64,000 nucleotides of DNA from SAR202 cluster bacterium (GTDB taxonomy: Bacteria > Chloroflexota > Dehalococcoidia > Lucifugimonadales > UBA3495). Under the pieces are notes generated by a model that saw only the letters and a list, made by a program, of their open reading frames with translations, had not been told where the DNA came from and made no database searches. The stretch is taken from positions 124,001 through 188,000 of the forward strand of contig JABMNL010000040.1 in NCBI GenBank assembly GCA_013204585.1, in the 5' to 3' direction. Positions within the stretch are counted from its first letter, which is position 1. Each line of letters begins with the position of its first letter. The translations under genes were made by a program, and so were the position numbers. This document shows, piece by piece, positions 36,211 to 44,848 of the stretch.

Positions 36211-37779
36211 ATGCAGCAGAGAGCCAATCTAGTAATCGTCAACGCCGACATATTGACCATGGACCCATCAAACCATTTAAACCCTCAAGCTCAGGCCGTG
36301 GCGGTGGCCCAAGACCGCATACTGGCCGTCGGTACCAACGACGAGATAAAAGCATTGGCTGGTTCAGACACCCAGGTGATTGACGGCCAGGGCCTGACGT
36401 TACTGCCCGGCTTTATCGACTCCCATCTACACCTGCTGTCCCTGGCCCGCACCACCCAGGAACTCGATTGCCGACCGGACAAAGCTTCCTCAGTTGCCGC
36501 CATCGCCCACCGCGTCTTCGAGTGGGCGCGCATCGTCCCGCCGGGTGAATGGGTGCGCTGTTACGGCTACGACGACCTGGCCCTGGAAGAGTCTCGGCAT
36601 CCCAATCGCTACGATTTAGACGACATCTCACCCAGGCACCCGGTGCGCCTGGAGCACCGCTCCGGGCATGCCACGGTGCTGAACAGCGTGGGACTCCAAA
36701 TGGCCGGTATCAACGCCGACACGCCGGACCCGGTGGACGGGGTAATCGAGCGGGATGCCAATGGCGAGCCCACCGGCGTGTTGTTCGAAATGTCCGTCTT
36801 CTTGTCCCAACGGGTAGACAGCGGCAGAAGTCAGAACAAAATGAAGCAGGGCGTGACGGCGGCCAACCGGTTGCTGTTGAGCTACGGCATCACATCGGTG
36901 CAGGACGCTGGCCCGAATAACGGCCCCGAGCGTTGGCAGGCTTTCCGCGACCTGATTGATTCTGAAACCCTGCAAACCAGAGTAACCATGCTGGCCGGAG
37001 CCGGACGCCGATCAGACCTGTCCAACGCCGGTCTGTCTTGGGGTTCGGGAGACGACAGCCTGCGATTGGGCCACGTTAAAGTTATGTTAACCATGACCAC
37101 CGGCGCGCTACAGCCCAGTCTGGAAGAACTGCGGGGGATTGCGAGCGAGGCTTGCCAGGCTGGATTCCCCATGGCGGTGCACTGCGTGGAGCAGGAAGCA
37201 ATTATTGCTGCTGCTCAAGTAATTGCTGAACTGCCGCCGCTGCCGTCCCGCGTCCCGCCCCACCGGATTGAGCACTGTTCGGAATGTCCACCAGAGGTAT
37301 TGGCAGCCGTGCAACACAGCGGGGCCTTGGTTGTCACCCAACCGGGGTTCATCCACTGGAACGGGCCCGGCTACCGCAGGAACGTCGAAGCTGAATTGCA
37401 GCCCCATCTCTATCCCATCGGGGCCATCGCAGGGGCTGGAGTGCAGGTGATATTTGGCTCGGACTCTCCGGTGATTAACCCCAATCCGTGGCCCGCCATC
37501 CACAGCGCCGTAACCCGGATTGACTATGCGGGCCAGCCTTTCCCAGAAAGCAACGACTCGGGCCGGGTCAGCATCGAATCAGCCCTGGGTATGTATACCT
37601 TGTCGGGCGCAGAGTCCGAGGGCACCCATGCCGACAAGGGCTCCATCACAGTCGGCAAGCTGGCCGACCTGGTGCTGGTAGACGCCAACCCGCTCTCGGT
37701 AGACCCCGATGGCCTGAAAGATATTAAGGCGAGGATGACGATGGTTGGGGGCAAGGTGGTCTGGGAGGGGCGGGGTTAG
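36211..37779 (+). CDS. YtcJ-type amidohydrolase
   Basis: The 522-residue metal-dependent amidohydrolase carries the LLPGFIDSHLHLL motif (HxH metal site) near residue 70. PHRIEHCSECPP gives a further metal His, and VQVIFGSDSPVINPNPW contains the catalytic Asp. The composite beta domain is formed by the two ends (DILTMDP and the C-terminal LADLVLVDANP). YtcJ-like enzymes hydrolyse N-substituted formamides, exo-amides or related bonds. The substrate cannot be told. A REP-like repeat cluster follows the gene. Confidence 0.87.
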   Translation: MQQRANLVIVNADILTMDPSNHLNPQAQAVAVAQDRILAVGTNDEIKALAGSDTQVIDGQGLTLLPGFIDSHLHLLSLARTTQELDCRPDKASSVAAIAHRVFEWARIVPPGEWVRCYGYDDLALEESRHPNRYDLDDISPRHPVRLEHRSGHATVLNSVGLQMAGINADTPDPVDGVIERDANGEPTGVLFEMSVFLSQRVDSGRSQNKMKQGVTAANRLLLSYGITSVQDAGPNNGPERWQAFRDLIDSETLQTRVTMLAGAGRRSDLSNAGLSWGSGDDSLRLGHVKVMLTMTTGALQPSLEELRGIASEACQAGFPMAVHCVEQEAIIAAAQVIAELPPLPSRVPPHRIEHCSECPPEVLAAVQHSGALVVTQPGFIHWNGPGYRRNVEAELQPHLYPIGAIAGAGVQVIFGSDSPVINPNPWPAIHSAVTRIDYAGQPFPESNDSGRVSIESALGMYTLSGAESEGTHADKGSITVGKLADLVLVDANPLSVDPDGLKDIKARMTMVGGKVVWEGRG

Positions 37780-37812
37780 GGGGATGAGGCCTGGTCTCCC
37801 AGTCAGCGGGTT

Positions 37813-37849
37813 CCCCCATCCTAACCTTCCCCCTTGCGAGGGGGAAGGT
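37813..37849. repeat. Dispersed repeat with 11-bp hairpin
   Basis: CCCCCATCCTAACCTTCCC (37813-37831) is identical, over 19 bp, to 45437-45455 before ilvC. It runs into a perfect hairpin ACCTTCCCCCT-TGCG-AGGGGGAAGGT (37824-37849). Confidence 0.8.
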
Positions 37850-37877
37850 ACTTGTTTGGTTGGCGTTTGAACTGTAG

Positions 37878-37899
37878 GGGCAGGTTTTAAAACCTGCCC
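37878..37899. repeat. 22-bp perfect palindrome, GGGC-GG-type repeat
   Basis: GGGCAGGTTTT is followed immediately by its reverse complement. It belongs with the similar palindromes at 38009 and 49926, each preceded or followed by TAGGGG/CCTA. Confidence 0.8.
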
Positions 37900-38008
37900 T
37901 TGCTTGCATTTACCAAATCTCTGGAATCCAAACAATTTGTCCCGTACCGCTCATCATGAGGGAATTCCACGGGGGGGTGGCGATGTGCGGGTTGGCCTAC
38001 CAAGAGCA

Positions 38009-38029
38009 GGGCGGGTTTGAAACCCGCCC
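38009..38029. repeat. Palindrome of the same family
   Basis: GGGCGGGTTT and AAACCCGCCC flank a single central base. Confidence 0.75.
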
Positions 38030-38078
38030 CTACAGGCATCTACCGGACTTTGACGACCTACACCAAAATCCACCAACT

Positions 38079-38103
38079 CCGCTCATCCTGAGCTTGTCGA
38101 AGG
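38079..38103 (-). repeat. Dispersed 25-bp repeat copy
   Basis: Reverse-complement copy of the element seen twice near 13.6-13.8 kb. It carries the word CTGAGCTTGTCGAAGG that is common in intergenic repeats of many bacterial genomes. Confidence 0.65.
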
Positions 38104-38155
38104 ACACCCCGCCAGCAACTAGCCCAACCAACCCCAGAAAACCCGGCTGAGCCGG

Positions 38156-39139
38156 TTAGCGGCGGCGGGCGGTTACGTAGTCGGTTAGGTCTAGTAGGGA
38201 GCGTTTGGCGTCGCAGTCGGGGAGGACTTGGAGGGATTGGCGGGCTTTGTCGCAGTAGTCTTGGACTACCCGCTCGCTGTCAGGCAGGATGGTCGAGTTG
38301 TTGATGACCTCAAGCACCTTCTGCAGCTTGGTTTCGTTGGTGGAGTCTTTAAACAATGCTGGCACCAGGTCGTCGTTGGGGTAACGCTCCAGCAGCATGA
38401 TGGTCGGTAGGGTCAACACCCCGTTCAGCAGGTCGCTGCCCACCGGCTTGCCCAGGTCAGACGGGTCGCCCTGGAAGTCCAGCAGGTCGTCGCCCACCTG
38501 GAAAGCCATGCCCAGGTTGTAGCCATAGTCCCGTAAAGCCTGAACCTCAGGCTCGGTTGCCTCACCCAATACTGCGCCTGACTCGCTGGCGGTGCAGAAC
38601 AATGACGCGGTCTTGCGATAGATGCGGTCGTTGTAGAGGTCTCGGGCCTGGGCAGCGTCGAAGGCGGTGAAATACTCCATCAACTGGCCGCTGGCCAGCT
38701 CCATAATTGTCTCCGAGAACCGGCGAATGACCCGGATGTTCTGGGTGTCGCAGACAAAGGTGGCCGAGGTGGCGAAAACGTAGTCGCCAAAGAGCACCGC
38801 CACGTGGGGGTTCCAGCTATCGCTCACGGTGGCACGGCCTCGGCGTAGCGGCGAGTTGTCCACTGTGTCGTCGTGGATCAGGGTCGCCAGGTGCAGCAAT
38901 TCCACCGCGCTGGCCATCAATACGGGCCGGGCCGGGTCGTGGGGATGGAACTGGGCCGCCAACAGGGTGATGGCCGGGCGCACCCGTTTGCCGCCAGCTG
39001 CGGTCACGTACTGAAGCAGCGGTTGGACGTGGGAAATTTCGGTCTGCGCCAAGCTGCGGAGTTTTTCTTCCACCTTAACCAGTCCTTCTTGGACTGGCGC
39101 GTAGATGGATGCGGTGTGTTGGTCTAGGCCGTGGAGCAT
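38156..39139 (-). CDS. Polyprenyl (trans-prenyl) diphosphate synthase
   Basis: This 327-residue enzyme elongates prenyl diphosphates for quinone side chains. The first Asp-rich motif is LIHDDTVDNSPLRRG (DDxxD) and the second FQVGDDLLDFQGD. GGKRVRPAIT is the substrate-binding segment and GKPVGSDL follows the second motif. The residues before the first DDxxD suggest a medium or long chain product. The ATG at 39139 lies 1 bp after the metG stop, so the genes are coupled; the longer open frame upstream overlaps metG and is not family-like. Confidence 0.92.
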   Translation of the reverse strand: MLHGLDQHTASIYAPVQEGLVKVEEKLRSLAQTEISHVQPLLQYVTAAGGKRVRPAITLLAAQFHPHDPARPVLMASAVELLHLATLIHDDTVDNSPLRRGRATVSDSWNPHVAVLFGDYVFATSATFVCDTQNIRVIRRFSETIMELASGQLMEYFTAFDAAQARDLYNDRIYRKTASLFCTASESGAVLGEATEPEVQALRDYGYNLGMAFQVGDDLLDFQGDPSDLGKPVGSDLLNGVLTLPTIMLLERYPNDDLVPALFKDSTNETKLQKVLEVINNSTILPDSERVVQDYCDKARQSLQVLPDCDAKRSLLDLTDYVTARRR

Positions 39140-39140
39140 G

Positions 39141-40844
39141 TTATTCGCTGGGGGTCCCGCTGCCAAGCTTCTGGACCTCTTCCTCGATGAGTTCCGGGTC
39201 GAGCTTAGTATACAGGGGCGATGGCTCGCGCAAAGTTGCCCCGGCCTGGATGCCGTCCACCAGGGCTTGGTAATCCCACTTGCTCTCTTCGATGGGACCG
39301 TCGAAGCCAAGGAACTCGTGGACCTTCTGGGAACTGAAGGGCATGAAGGGATAGAGAATGGTCTTGATGCAGTTGATGGCCTGCATGGCCACGGTCAGGC
39401 TGGAGCCAGCCAGGTCCCGGTCTTCTTTAATCGACTTCCAAGGGGCCTTGGTGTCCAGGTAGCGGTTGGCCTCCTGGGCCAGACCAAAGGCCTGGGTCAC
39501 GGCGGCTTTGAACTTACAGTTGTAGAGGCTGTCGCTGACCGAGTCCATGGTCTCTTTGGCGGCGCGGAGCAGGCCCTCATCAACCTCGTCCAGCGACTTG
39601 ACGCCAGGAACCTTCCCGTCAAAGTTGCGGAAGGTGAACGTGAGCACTCGGTTGACCAGGTTGCCGTAGGTCGCCACCAGTTCTTCATTGTTGCGGCGGA
39701 CGAACTCGGACCAAGAGAAGTCGGAGTCCCCAGACTCGGGCATGTTAATTGATAGCAAATAGCGTAGGGGATCGGGATCGTACTTTTCCAAGTAGTCGGG
39801 CACCCAGACGGCCCAGTTCTGGCTGGTGGAGAACTTCTTGTTTTCCAGGCTCAAGAACTCGTTGGCTGGCACGTCATAGGGCAGATTCAGACCGTTATCG
39901 TAGGCCATGATTATGGCTGGCCAGATGATGCTGTGGAAGGGAATGTTGTCCTTGCCGATGAAGTAGTAGGACTTGGTGCCGGGGTTCTTCCAGAAGTCTT
40001 CCCAATTGCGGGAACTGTCTTGTCCGGCCCATTCCACCGCCGCCGACAGGTAGCCGATGACTGCCTCGAACCAGACGTAGATACGCTTGGAGTCGTAGCC
40101 TTCCAGCGGCACCGGCACTCCCCAGGACAGGTCCCTGGTGATGGCCCGGTCCTTGAGTCCGTCGCGCAGAAATTGGCGAGTGAAATTCTTGACGTTGTTA
40201 CGCCAGTGGTCCTGCTTCTCTACCCATTCCAAGAGGGGCTTTTCGAAGGCCGACAACTTGAGGAAGAAGTGCTCTGATTCCCGGAACTCGGGGGTAGAGC
40301 GGCAGATTGAGCACTGGGGTTCCACCAGTTCTTGCGGATCCAGCGTCCGGCCGCAGGCGTCGCATTGGTCGCCCCTGGCGCGGGAGTTCTGGCAGTGGGG
40401 GCAGGTGCCCTCGACGTAGCGATCGGGCAGGTAGCGGTCGCACTGGGCGCAGTAGGCCAGCATCATGTTGTCGGTATAGATGTAGCCCTTATCGTGGAGT
40501 GCCGTGAACACTTCGTGAACCACCTTTTGGTGGTTCTCGGTCTGGGTGCTGGTGAACAGGTCGAAGGTAATGCCCATTTGCTCCCAGGATTTCAGGAACA
40601 TGCCGTGGTAGCGTTCGACCACTTCTTTGGGGGTAATACCTTCCTGGTCGGCCCGGATGGTGATGGGAGTGCCGTGGGTGTCGCTGCCCGACACCATGAG
40701 GACTTCGTTGCCCTTCATGCGGTGGTAGCGGGCGAAGATGTCGGCGCTCAGGTAGCAACCGGCGATGTGACCCAGGTGCAGCGGACCGTTGGCGTAGGGC
40801 CAAGCCACGGCCACAAATATACGTTCAGGAATACGCTCAGGCAA
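39141..40844 (-). CDS. metG: Methionyl-tRNA synthetase
   Basis: The 567-residue class I enzyme has the HIGH-type motif NGPLHLGHIAG near residue 20 and a KMSKS-type loop KKFSTSQNW. The zinc-binding knuckle has four CxxC pairs (CAQC, CPHC, CDAC, CSIC), as in two-zinc MetRS forms. The anticodon-binding helices end near residue 520; there is no C-terminal tRNA-binding domain. The start is a TTG at 40844, placed by the RIFVAVAWPYANGP opening. The polyprenyl synthase gene follows at once. Confidence 0.94.
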   Translation of the reverse strand: MPERIPERIFVAVAWPYANGPLHLGHIAGCYLSADIFARYHRMKGNEVLMVSGSDTHGTPITIRADQEGITPKEVVERYHGMFLKSWEQMGITFDLFTSTQTENHQKVVHEVFTALHDKGYIYTDNMMLAYCAQCDRYLPDRYVEGTCPHCQNSRARGDQCDACGRTLDPQELVEPQCSICRSTPEFRESEHFFLKLSAFEKPLLEWVEKQDHWRNNVKNFTRQFLRDGLKDRAITRDLSWGVPVPLEGYDSKRIYVWFEAVIGYLSAAVEWAGQDSSRNWEDFWKNPGTKSYYFIGKDNIPFHSIIWPAIIMAYDNGLNLPYDVPANEFLSLENKKFSTSQNWAVWVPDYLEKYDPDPLRYLLSINMPESGDSDFSWSEFVRRNNEELVATYGNLVNRVLTFTFRNFDGKVPGVKSLDEVDEGLLRAAKETMDSVSDSLYNCKFKAAVTQAFGLAQEANRYLDTKAPWKSIKEDRDLAGSSLTVAMQAINCIKTILYPFMPFSSQKVHEFLGFDGPIEESKWDYQALVDGIQAGATLREPSPLYTKLDPELIEEEVQKLGSGTPSE

Positions 40845-40985
40845 TGGAAAATTTCTCGTTACGATTTACGGATTTAGTGGGCGTATTCTATCATCGGCGG
40901 GAGCGGGGAGTCCAAAGGTAGCTGAAATCGGAGATAAGAATTCAGGAATAATAAATGGAATAATTATTGTTTAAATTACAACAAG

Positions 40986-40997
40986 CATGTTAACATG
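40986..40997. promoter_or_regulatory. 12-bp palindrome before the XRE/ImmA module, candidate operator
   Basis: CATGTTAACATG is a perfect palindrome, flanked by AAG and TCTT, in an AT-rich stretch (40950-41000) upstream of the two-gene module. XRE regulators of such modules commonly bind dyads like this to repress their own operon. Confidence 0.5.
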
Positions 40998-41037
40998 TCT
41001 TCCAAACAGACGAAGAAGGGACGTGAGGCGAAACCGG

Positions 41038-41619
41038 ATGCTGTCATACGATTACTCAGATTTAGAGACATCTCTCGCACCGTATTTTGATTTGTTCCAC
41101 ACTGCGGTTACGTTTGGTTGGAATGAATGGCGGCGTAAATACAAAGATGACGCGAGCATCTTAACTCGCCGTAGTCGAGCCTCAATAGTTAGAGACCACA
41201 TCCTTTCCAAAGCAATTGCGTTGGTGGCAGACAAGCCTGAGTTAAGAATCGTTTCGTATCGTGGACGTGATTTCATTGTCATTCATGATCAAGTCTTAGT
41301 TACGTTCAAGAAACTTGACCGTAAAGGTCGAGCCTCAAATCCGGCAACCGACCAATCCACAAAAATCAACGAGCAAATCCCACTTTCTGGTATGCCTTTA
41401 GGTGCTAAATACGTCCAGGCAGGCTACATTTTGGACGTTACCCAAAGCGATTTCCAGGAAATGCGCCTAACCTACCAATGCGGAACCGACGTCTTGTGGC
41501 ATCTAACGCTTTCGGACGCTAATGTTCCTGCACCAAGGCTTGAAGATGCCCCTCAGCAGCCAGAACGGGTCAGCCGAAATATTCGTCCTAAAATTGAAAA
41601 ACCGTCAGTCATCAAGTAA
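41038..41619 (+). CDS. Unknown protein, partner of the XRE/ImmA-type regulator
   Basis: I do not recognise this 193-residue protein. From the ATG at 41038 it begins MLSYDYSDLETSLAPYFDLFH. It then has a basic helix rich in Arg (ILTRRSRASIVRDHIL), a beta-rich middle (IVSYRGRDFIVIHDQVLVTFKK) and a Pro/Arg-rich tail. The frame is open to 40987, but that would place the candidate operator inside the gene. Its codon and base use is more AT-rich than the neighbours. It is 7 bp upstream of the XRE-ImmA gene, a layout typical of toxin-antitoxin or related defence modules, which makes it a candidate toxin or effector. Confidence 0.65.
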   Translation: MLSYDYSDLETSLAPYFDLFHTAVTFGWNEWRRKYKDDASILTRRSRASIVRDHILSKAIALVADKPELRIVSYRGRDFIVIHDQVLVTFKKLDRKGRASNPATDQSTKINEQIPLSGMPLGAKYVQAGYILDVTQSDFQEMRLTYQCGTDVLWHLTLSDANVPAPRLEDAPQQPERVSRNIRPKIEKPSVIK

Positions 41620-41626
41620 ATAATGT

Positions 41627-42775
41627 ATGGAAGAATCAACAGATCATATCAACAGGGAAATGTTAACCGTAGCTCGGGAGTCGAGAGGGTTAACGCAAAC
41701 TGAATTCGCCCGTGCAATAGGGGTTACTCAAGGCATGGCCTCCAAGATTGAGGTCGGTTTAATTCGGGTATCGCCAATGCTGCTCGAACGCATATCCGAA
41801 GTATTACATTACCCTGTGTCATTTTTCAGAAACCACGACCCTGTATACGGACCTGGGGTCAGTGAGTTTTACCATCGCAGCCTAAAAAAGGTTTCGAAGA
41901 AACTTACTAATAAAATCTACGCTTTGATGAATATAAAGCTAACTCAACTATCCAGAATGCTCCGGAATATTGAATGGGACATGCCTAGGTCGATTCCCAT
42001 GTTAGATATCGATGATTTTGAGGGTAGGCCTGAAGTTGTCGCTCGTGCGGTCAGAGCGAAATGGCTCGTGCCCAACGGCCCAATTGCTAATATGACCAAT
42101 CTTGTTGAAGATGCCGGCGGGATTGTTGTCATGTTCGATTTCGGCACCAACGACGTTGATGCAATTAGTCGTTGGTTACCCAATATGCCTCCTGTATTTT
42201 TTGTCAACCGGGAAATTCCCGCTGACCGAATGCGATTTACGCTGGCCCATGAACTGGGTCACATGGTCATGCACCGATCGCCTAATCCCTTTATGGAAAA
42301 TGAAGCTAATAAATTTGCAGGCGAATTCATGATGCCTGCGGACGAAATCAGGTCGAGTCTTCGCAGTGTTTCTCTCCCGGTTTTGGCTGACCTAAAACCC
42401 CGTTGGAAAGTTTCGATGAACGCATTGTTATATAGAGCCGTAGACATGGGATTAGTAACGGCGAATCAACAGCGCTATCTTTGGACTCAGATGAACAAGG
42501 CCGGTTTACGTCGGAAAGAGCCAGCTTCATTGGACTTGCCGTTAGAGACTCCGACATTACTACCCGAAATTCAGGGATATTACACGGGTGAAGTGGGACT
42601 CACTCTGGAGGAATTGGCCGAGCTAGTTTCCCTATTTCCAGACGAAGCTGAGGCAGAATATGTGACTCAATTACGTGTAATCGCCTCAGAATCAAACGAG
42701 GATGTATCTAACGCTGTTGCGGAAGCAGAGTTCATCGTAAGAAATCACCAACGGGCAGATGAAGATGATGAATAG
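41627..42775 (+). CDS. XRE helix-turn-helix plus ImmA/IrrE metallopeptidase protein
   Basis: The 382-residue protein joins an XRE DNA-binding domain (about 12-65, with RGLTQTEFARAIGVTQGMASKIE) to an ImmA/IrrE-type zinc peptidase domain. The metal motif HELGH is at 208-212 within FTLAHELGHMVMH, and the third ligand region is ENEANKFAGEFMMP. Such COG2856 proteins are found with toxins, prophages and stress switches, where proteolysis of a repressor releases expression. The C-terminal 100 residues are acidic. The AT-richer composition of this pair suggests acquisition by transfer. Confidence 0.85.
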   Translation: MEESTDHINREMLTVARESRGLTQTEFARAIGVTQGMASKIEVGLIRVSPMLLERISEVLHYPVSFFRNHDPVYGPGVSEFYHRSLKKVSKKLTNKIYALMNIKLTQLSRMLRNIEWDMPRSIPMLDIDDFEGRPEVVARAVRAKWLVPNGPIANMTNLVEDAGGIVVMFDFGTNDVDAISRWLPNMPPVFFVNREIPADRMRFTLAHELGHMVMHRSPNPFMENEANKFAGEFMMPADEIRSSLRSVSLPVLADLKPRWKVSMNALLYRAVDMGLVTANQQRYLWTQMNKAGLRRKEPASLDLPLETPTLLPEIQGYYTGEVGLTLEELAELVSLFPDEAEAEYVTQLRVIASESNEDVSNAVAEAEFIVRNHQRADEDDE

Positions 42776-42798
42776 CACGCACTTACCTCCATACCCGT

Positions 42799-42827
42799 TT
42801 GACAACCCCTAACCCCACTGATACGAT
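42799..42827 (+). promoter_or_regulatory. Sigma70-type promoter of the ilv-leu leader
   Basis: TTGACA (42799-42804), a 17-bp spacer and TACGAT (42822-42827) place the transcript start near 42834, just before the T-box leader. Confidence 0.8.
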
Positions 42828-42835
42828 TCTCAGGT

Positions 42836-43104
42836 TACATAGTTACGATTTCCGCTAAGAACGGGAGTAGTACGGGTACCCTGCCTGAGAGAGCCGGTGG
42901 TTGGTGTGAATCCGGTGGCAGAAGGACCCCGAACTCGCCCGGGAGCGTCCCGCCTGAAATAGCAGTAAGGCGCGGCGGTTGACACCGATATAATGTCTTC
43001 GAGTGACCAGGCGACAATATCCCGACGAACCGGGACGCCAGGTCAAAAGAAGGGTGGTACCACGGGAACCATACGCCCGTCCCTTCCATTGGGATGGGTT
43101 TTTT
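42836..43104 (+). ncRNA. T-box leader upstream of ilvB, probable leucine specifier
   Basis: The conserved T-box core AAGGGTGGTACCACG lies at 43050-43064; its TGGT (43055-43058) would pair with an ACCA tRNA end. A terminator follows: CCCGTCCC (43076-43083), 7-nt loop, GGGATGGG (43091-43098) and six Ts. The upstream leader can fold into a long stem I; GAA-CTC at 42931-42936 looks like the specifier, and CTC is a leucine codon. Uncharged tRNA-Leu would thus favour readthrough into ilvB. The specifier assignment is inferred; the T-box itself is clear. Confidence 0.9.
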
Positions 43105-43140
43105 ATTGGGAAAATTTAAGCGGTCTCTAGGCGTAAAACG

Positions 43141-44847
43141 ATGGAATCAACTGGGGAACTAACGGGCGCTGAAATAGTTTGTGAAAGCCTTCTGAAAGAG
43201 GGCGCTGACGTAGTCTTTGGACTGCCTGGTGGAGCAGTGCTTCCCTTATATGGTGCACTCTCCAGCTACCCGGCCATCCGCCATATTCTGGTGCGCCACG
43301 AACAGGCCGCCGCCATGGCCGCCGACGGTTACGCTCGCGCCACCGGCAAAGTCGGTGTCTGCGTCGCCACGTCCGGCCCCGGCGCCACCAACCTGGTCAC
43401 CGGCATCGCCGCCGCCCATATGGACTCGGTCGCCATGGTCGCCATCACCGGACAGGTGCCACGGGCCTACATCGGCCGGGACGCCTTCCAAGAAACCGAC
43501 GTCACCGGCGTGACCCTGCCCATCACCAAGCACAACATCCTGGTCATGGACGTCAAAGATGTCGCCCAGGCCATTCACGACGCCTTCCACATCGCCCGCA
43601 CCGGACGCCCAGGGCCAGTCTTAGTAGACATTCCCAGGGACGTTTTGTTGGGCGAGAAGGCCGAGTTCGTCTGGCCGGAGACTACCAAGTTGCCCGGCTA
43701 CAAAATACCCGGCGAGGCCCCAGAGGCCCAGGTTGCCGCCGCCGCCGAACTTATTAACCAGGCCGAGCGTCCCATCATCATGTCGGGACACGGCGTGCTC
43801 ATCTCCCATGCCTACGGTTTAATGACCGAGTTGGCCGAGAAGGCACAAATTCCGGTGATAACCACCTTACTAGGTATCAGTTCCATCCCGACCGACCACG
43901 AACTGAATCTGGGCATGTCGGGCATGCACGGCATGGCCTACGCCAACCTGGCCATCGATGAAGCCGACTTGATTATCGGCCTGGGCATGCGGTTCGACGA
44001 CCGGGTAACTGGCCGAATATCCGACTTCGCCCCCAACGCCAAGATAGTCCATATCGACATTGACGCCTCGGAAGTGGACAAGAACGTCATGGCCACCGTC
44101 GGAGTAGTCGGCGATCTGAACGCGGTCTTAGCGCAGTTGTTGCCCAAGATTCAGGCCAACGTCCACATCGACTGGTTGCGGCACATCCAAGAACTGAAGA
44201 CCCAGCACCCGTCGCACATCGTCCGCGAGTCCGACGAGCTTTTGCCCCAGTACGTCTTACAGCGGTTGACCGAAGTAACCCAAGGACGGGGTATCGTAGT
44301 CACCGGCGTGGGCCAACATCAAATGTGGGCCGCGCAACATTGTCAGTTCACCGAACCGAACACCTTTATCACATCGGGCGGATTGGGCACCATGGGCTTT
44401 GAAGTCCCCGCTGCCCTGGGCGCTCAGGTGGGCTGCCCAGACAGTGTCGTCTGGTCGGTCGCTGGCGACGGCGGCTTTCAGATGACCATGTGCGACATCG
44501 CCACCGCCGTTGAAAGCGGGGCCGACGTTAAGTTCGCCATCTTGAACAATAGCTCGCTGGGCATGGTCCACCAGTTGCAAGACATCTTCTTCGAGAAGGA
44601 CTTCGTGGCCAGCGAATATACGGCCAATCCAGACTTCGTGAAGATTGCCGAGGCCTACGGCATCCGGGGCATCCGAGTCACCAAGAAGGACGAGGTGGTG
44701 GACGCGGTGCAACAGGCCATGGAGACCGCCGGGCCGGTAATCGTCGACTTCATGGTGAAGGAAGACGAGATTGTCTATCCGTTTATTCCGTCCGGCCAGT
44801 CAGTAAAAGAAATGCTCGAAGAACCGGCAAATAAAGAGATTGCCTGA
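43141..44847 (+). CDS. ilvB: Acetolactate synthase large subunit
   Basis: The 568-residue ThDP- and FAD-dependent enzyme makes acetolactate and acetohydroxybutyrate. It has the N-terminal ThDP domain with catalytic Glu in VRHEQAAAMAADGYAR, a central FAD domain, and a C-terminal ThDP domain with the GDGGFQMTMCDIATAVESGADVKFAILNN binding region. Sequence order and length match catalytic subunits. It is the first gene after the T-box leader. Its TGA stop is one base before the ilvN start, so translation is coupled. Confidence 0.96.
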   Translation: MESTGELTGAEIVCESLLKEGADVVFGLPGGAVLPLYGALSSYPAIRHILVRHEQAAAMAADGYARATGKVGVCVATSGPGATNLVTGIAAAHMDSVAMVAITGQVPRAYIGRDAFQETDVTGVTLPITKHNILVMDVKDVAQAIHDAFHIARTGRPGPVLVDIPRDVLLGEKAEFVWPETTKLPGYKIPGEAPEAQVAAAAELINQAERPIIMSGHGVLISHAYGLMTELAEKAQIPVITTLLGISSIPTDHELNLGMSGMHGMAYANLAIDEADLIIGLGMRFDDRVTGRISDFAPNAKIVHIDIDASEVDKNVMATVGVVGDLNAVLAQLLPKIQANVHIDWLRHIQELKTQHPSHIVRESDELLPQYVLQRLTEVTQGRGIVVTGVGQHQMWAAQHCQFTEPNTFITSGGLGTMGFEVPAALGAQVGCPDSVVWSVAGDGGFQMTMCDIATAVESGADVKFAILNNSSLGMVHQLQDIFFEKDFVASEYTANPDFVKIAEAYGIRGIRVTKKDEVVDAVQQAMETAGPVIVDFMVKEDEIVYPFIPSGQSVKEMLEEPANKEIA

Positions 44848-44848
44848 A

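Larger units (their letters stand above)
37780..38155. other. Repeat-rich intergenic region
   Basis: No gene is supported in this 376-bp gap between the convergent amidohydrolase and polyprenyl synthase genes. It holds four palindromic or dispersed repeats, each listed separately, and may act as a two-way transcription end. Confidence 0.7.

Noticed and set aside
13610-38103. Repeats as a CRISPR array
   Set aside because: The copies are dispersed palindromes without regular spacers and there are no cas genes.
21969-44847. Reassigned genetic code (TGA as Trp or Gly) in this organism
   Set aside because: Many genes end in TGA at the expected length, and the two internal TGAs sit only at catalytic Cys positions.
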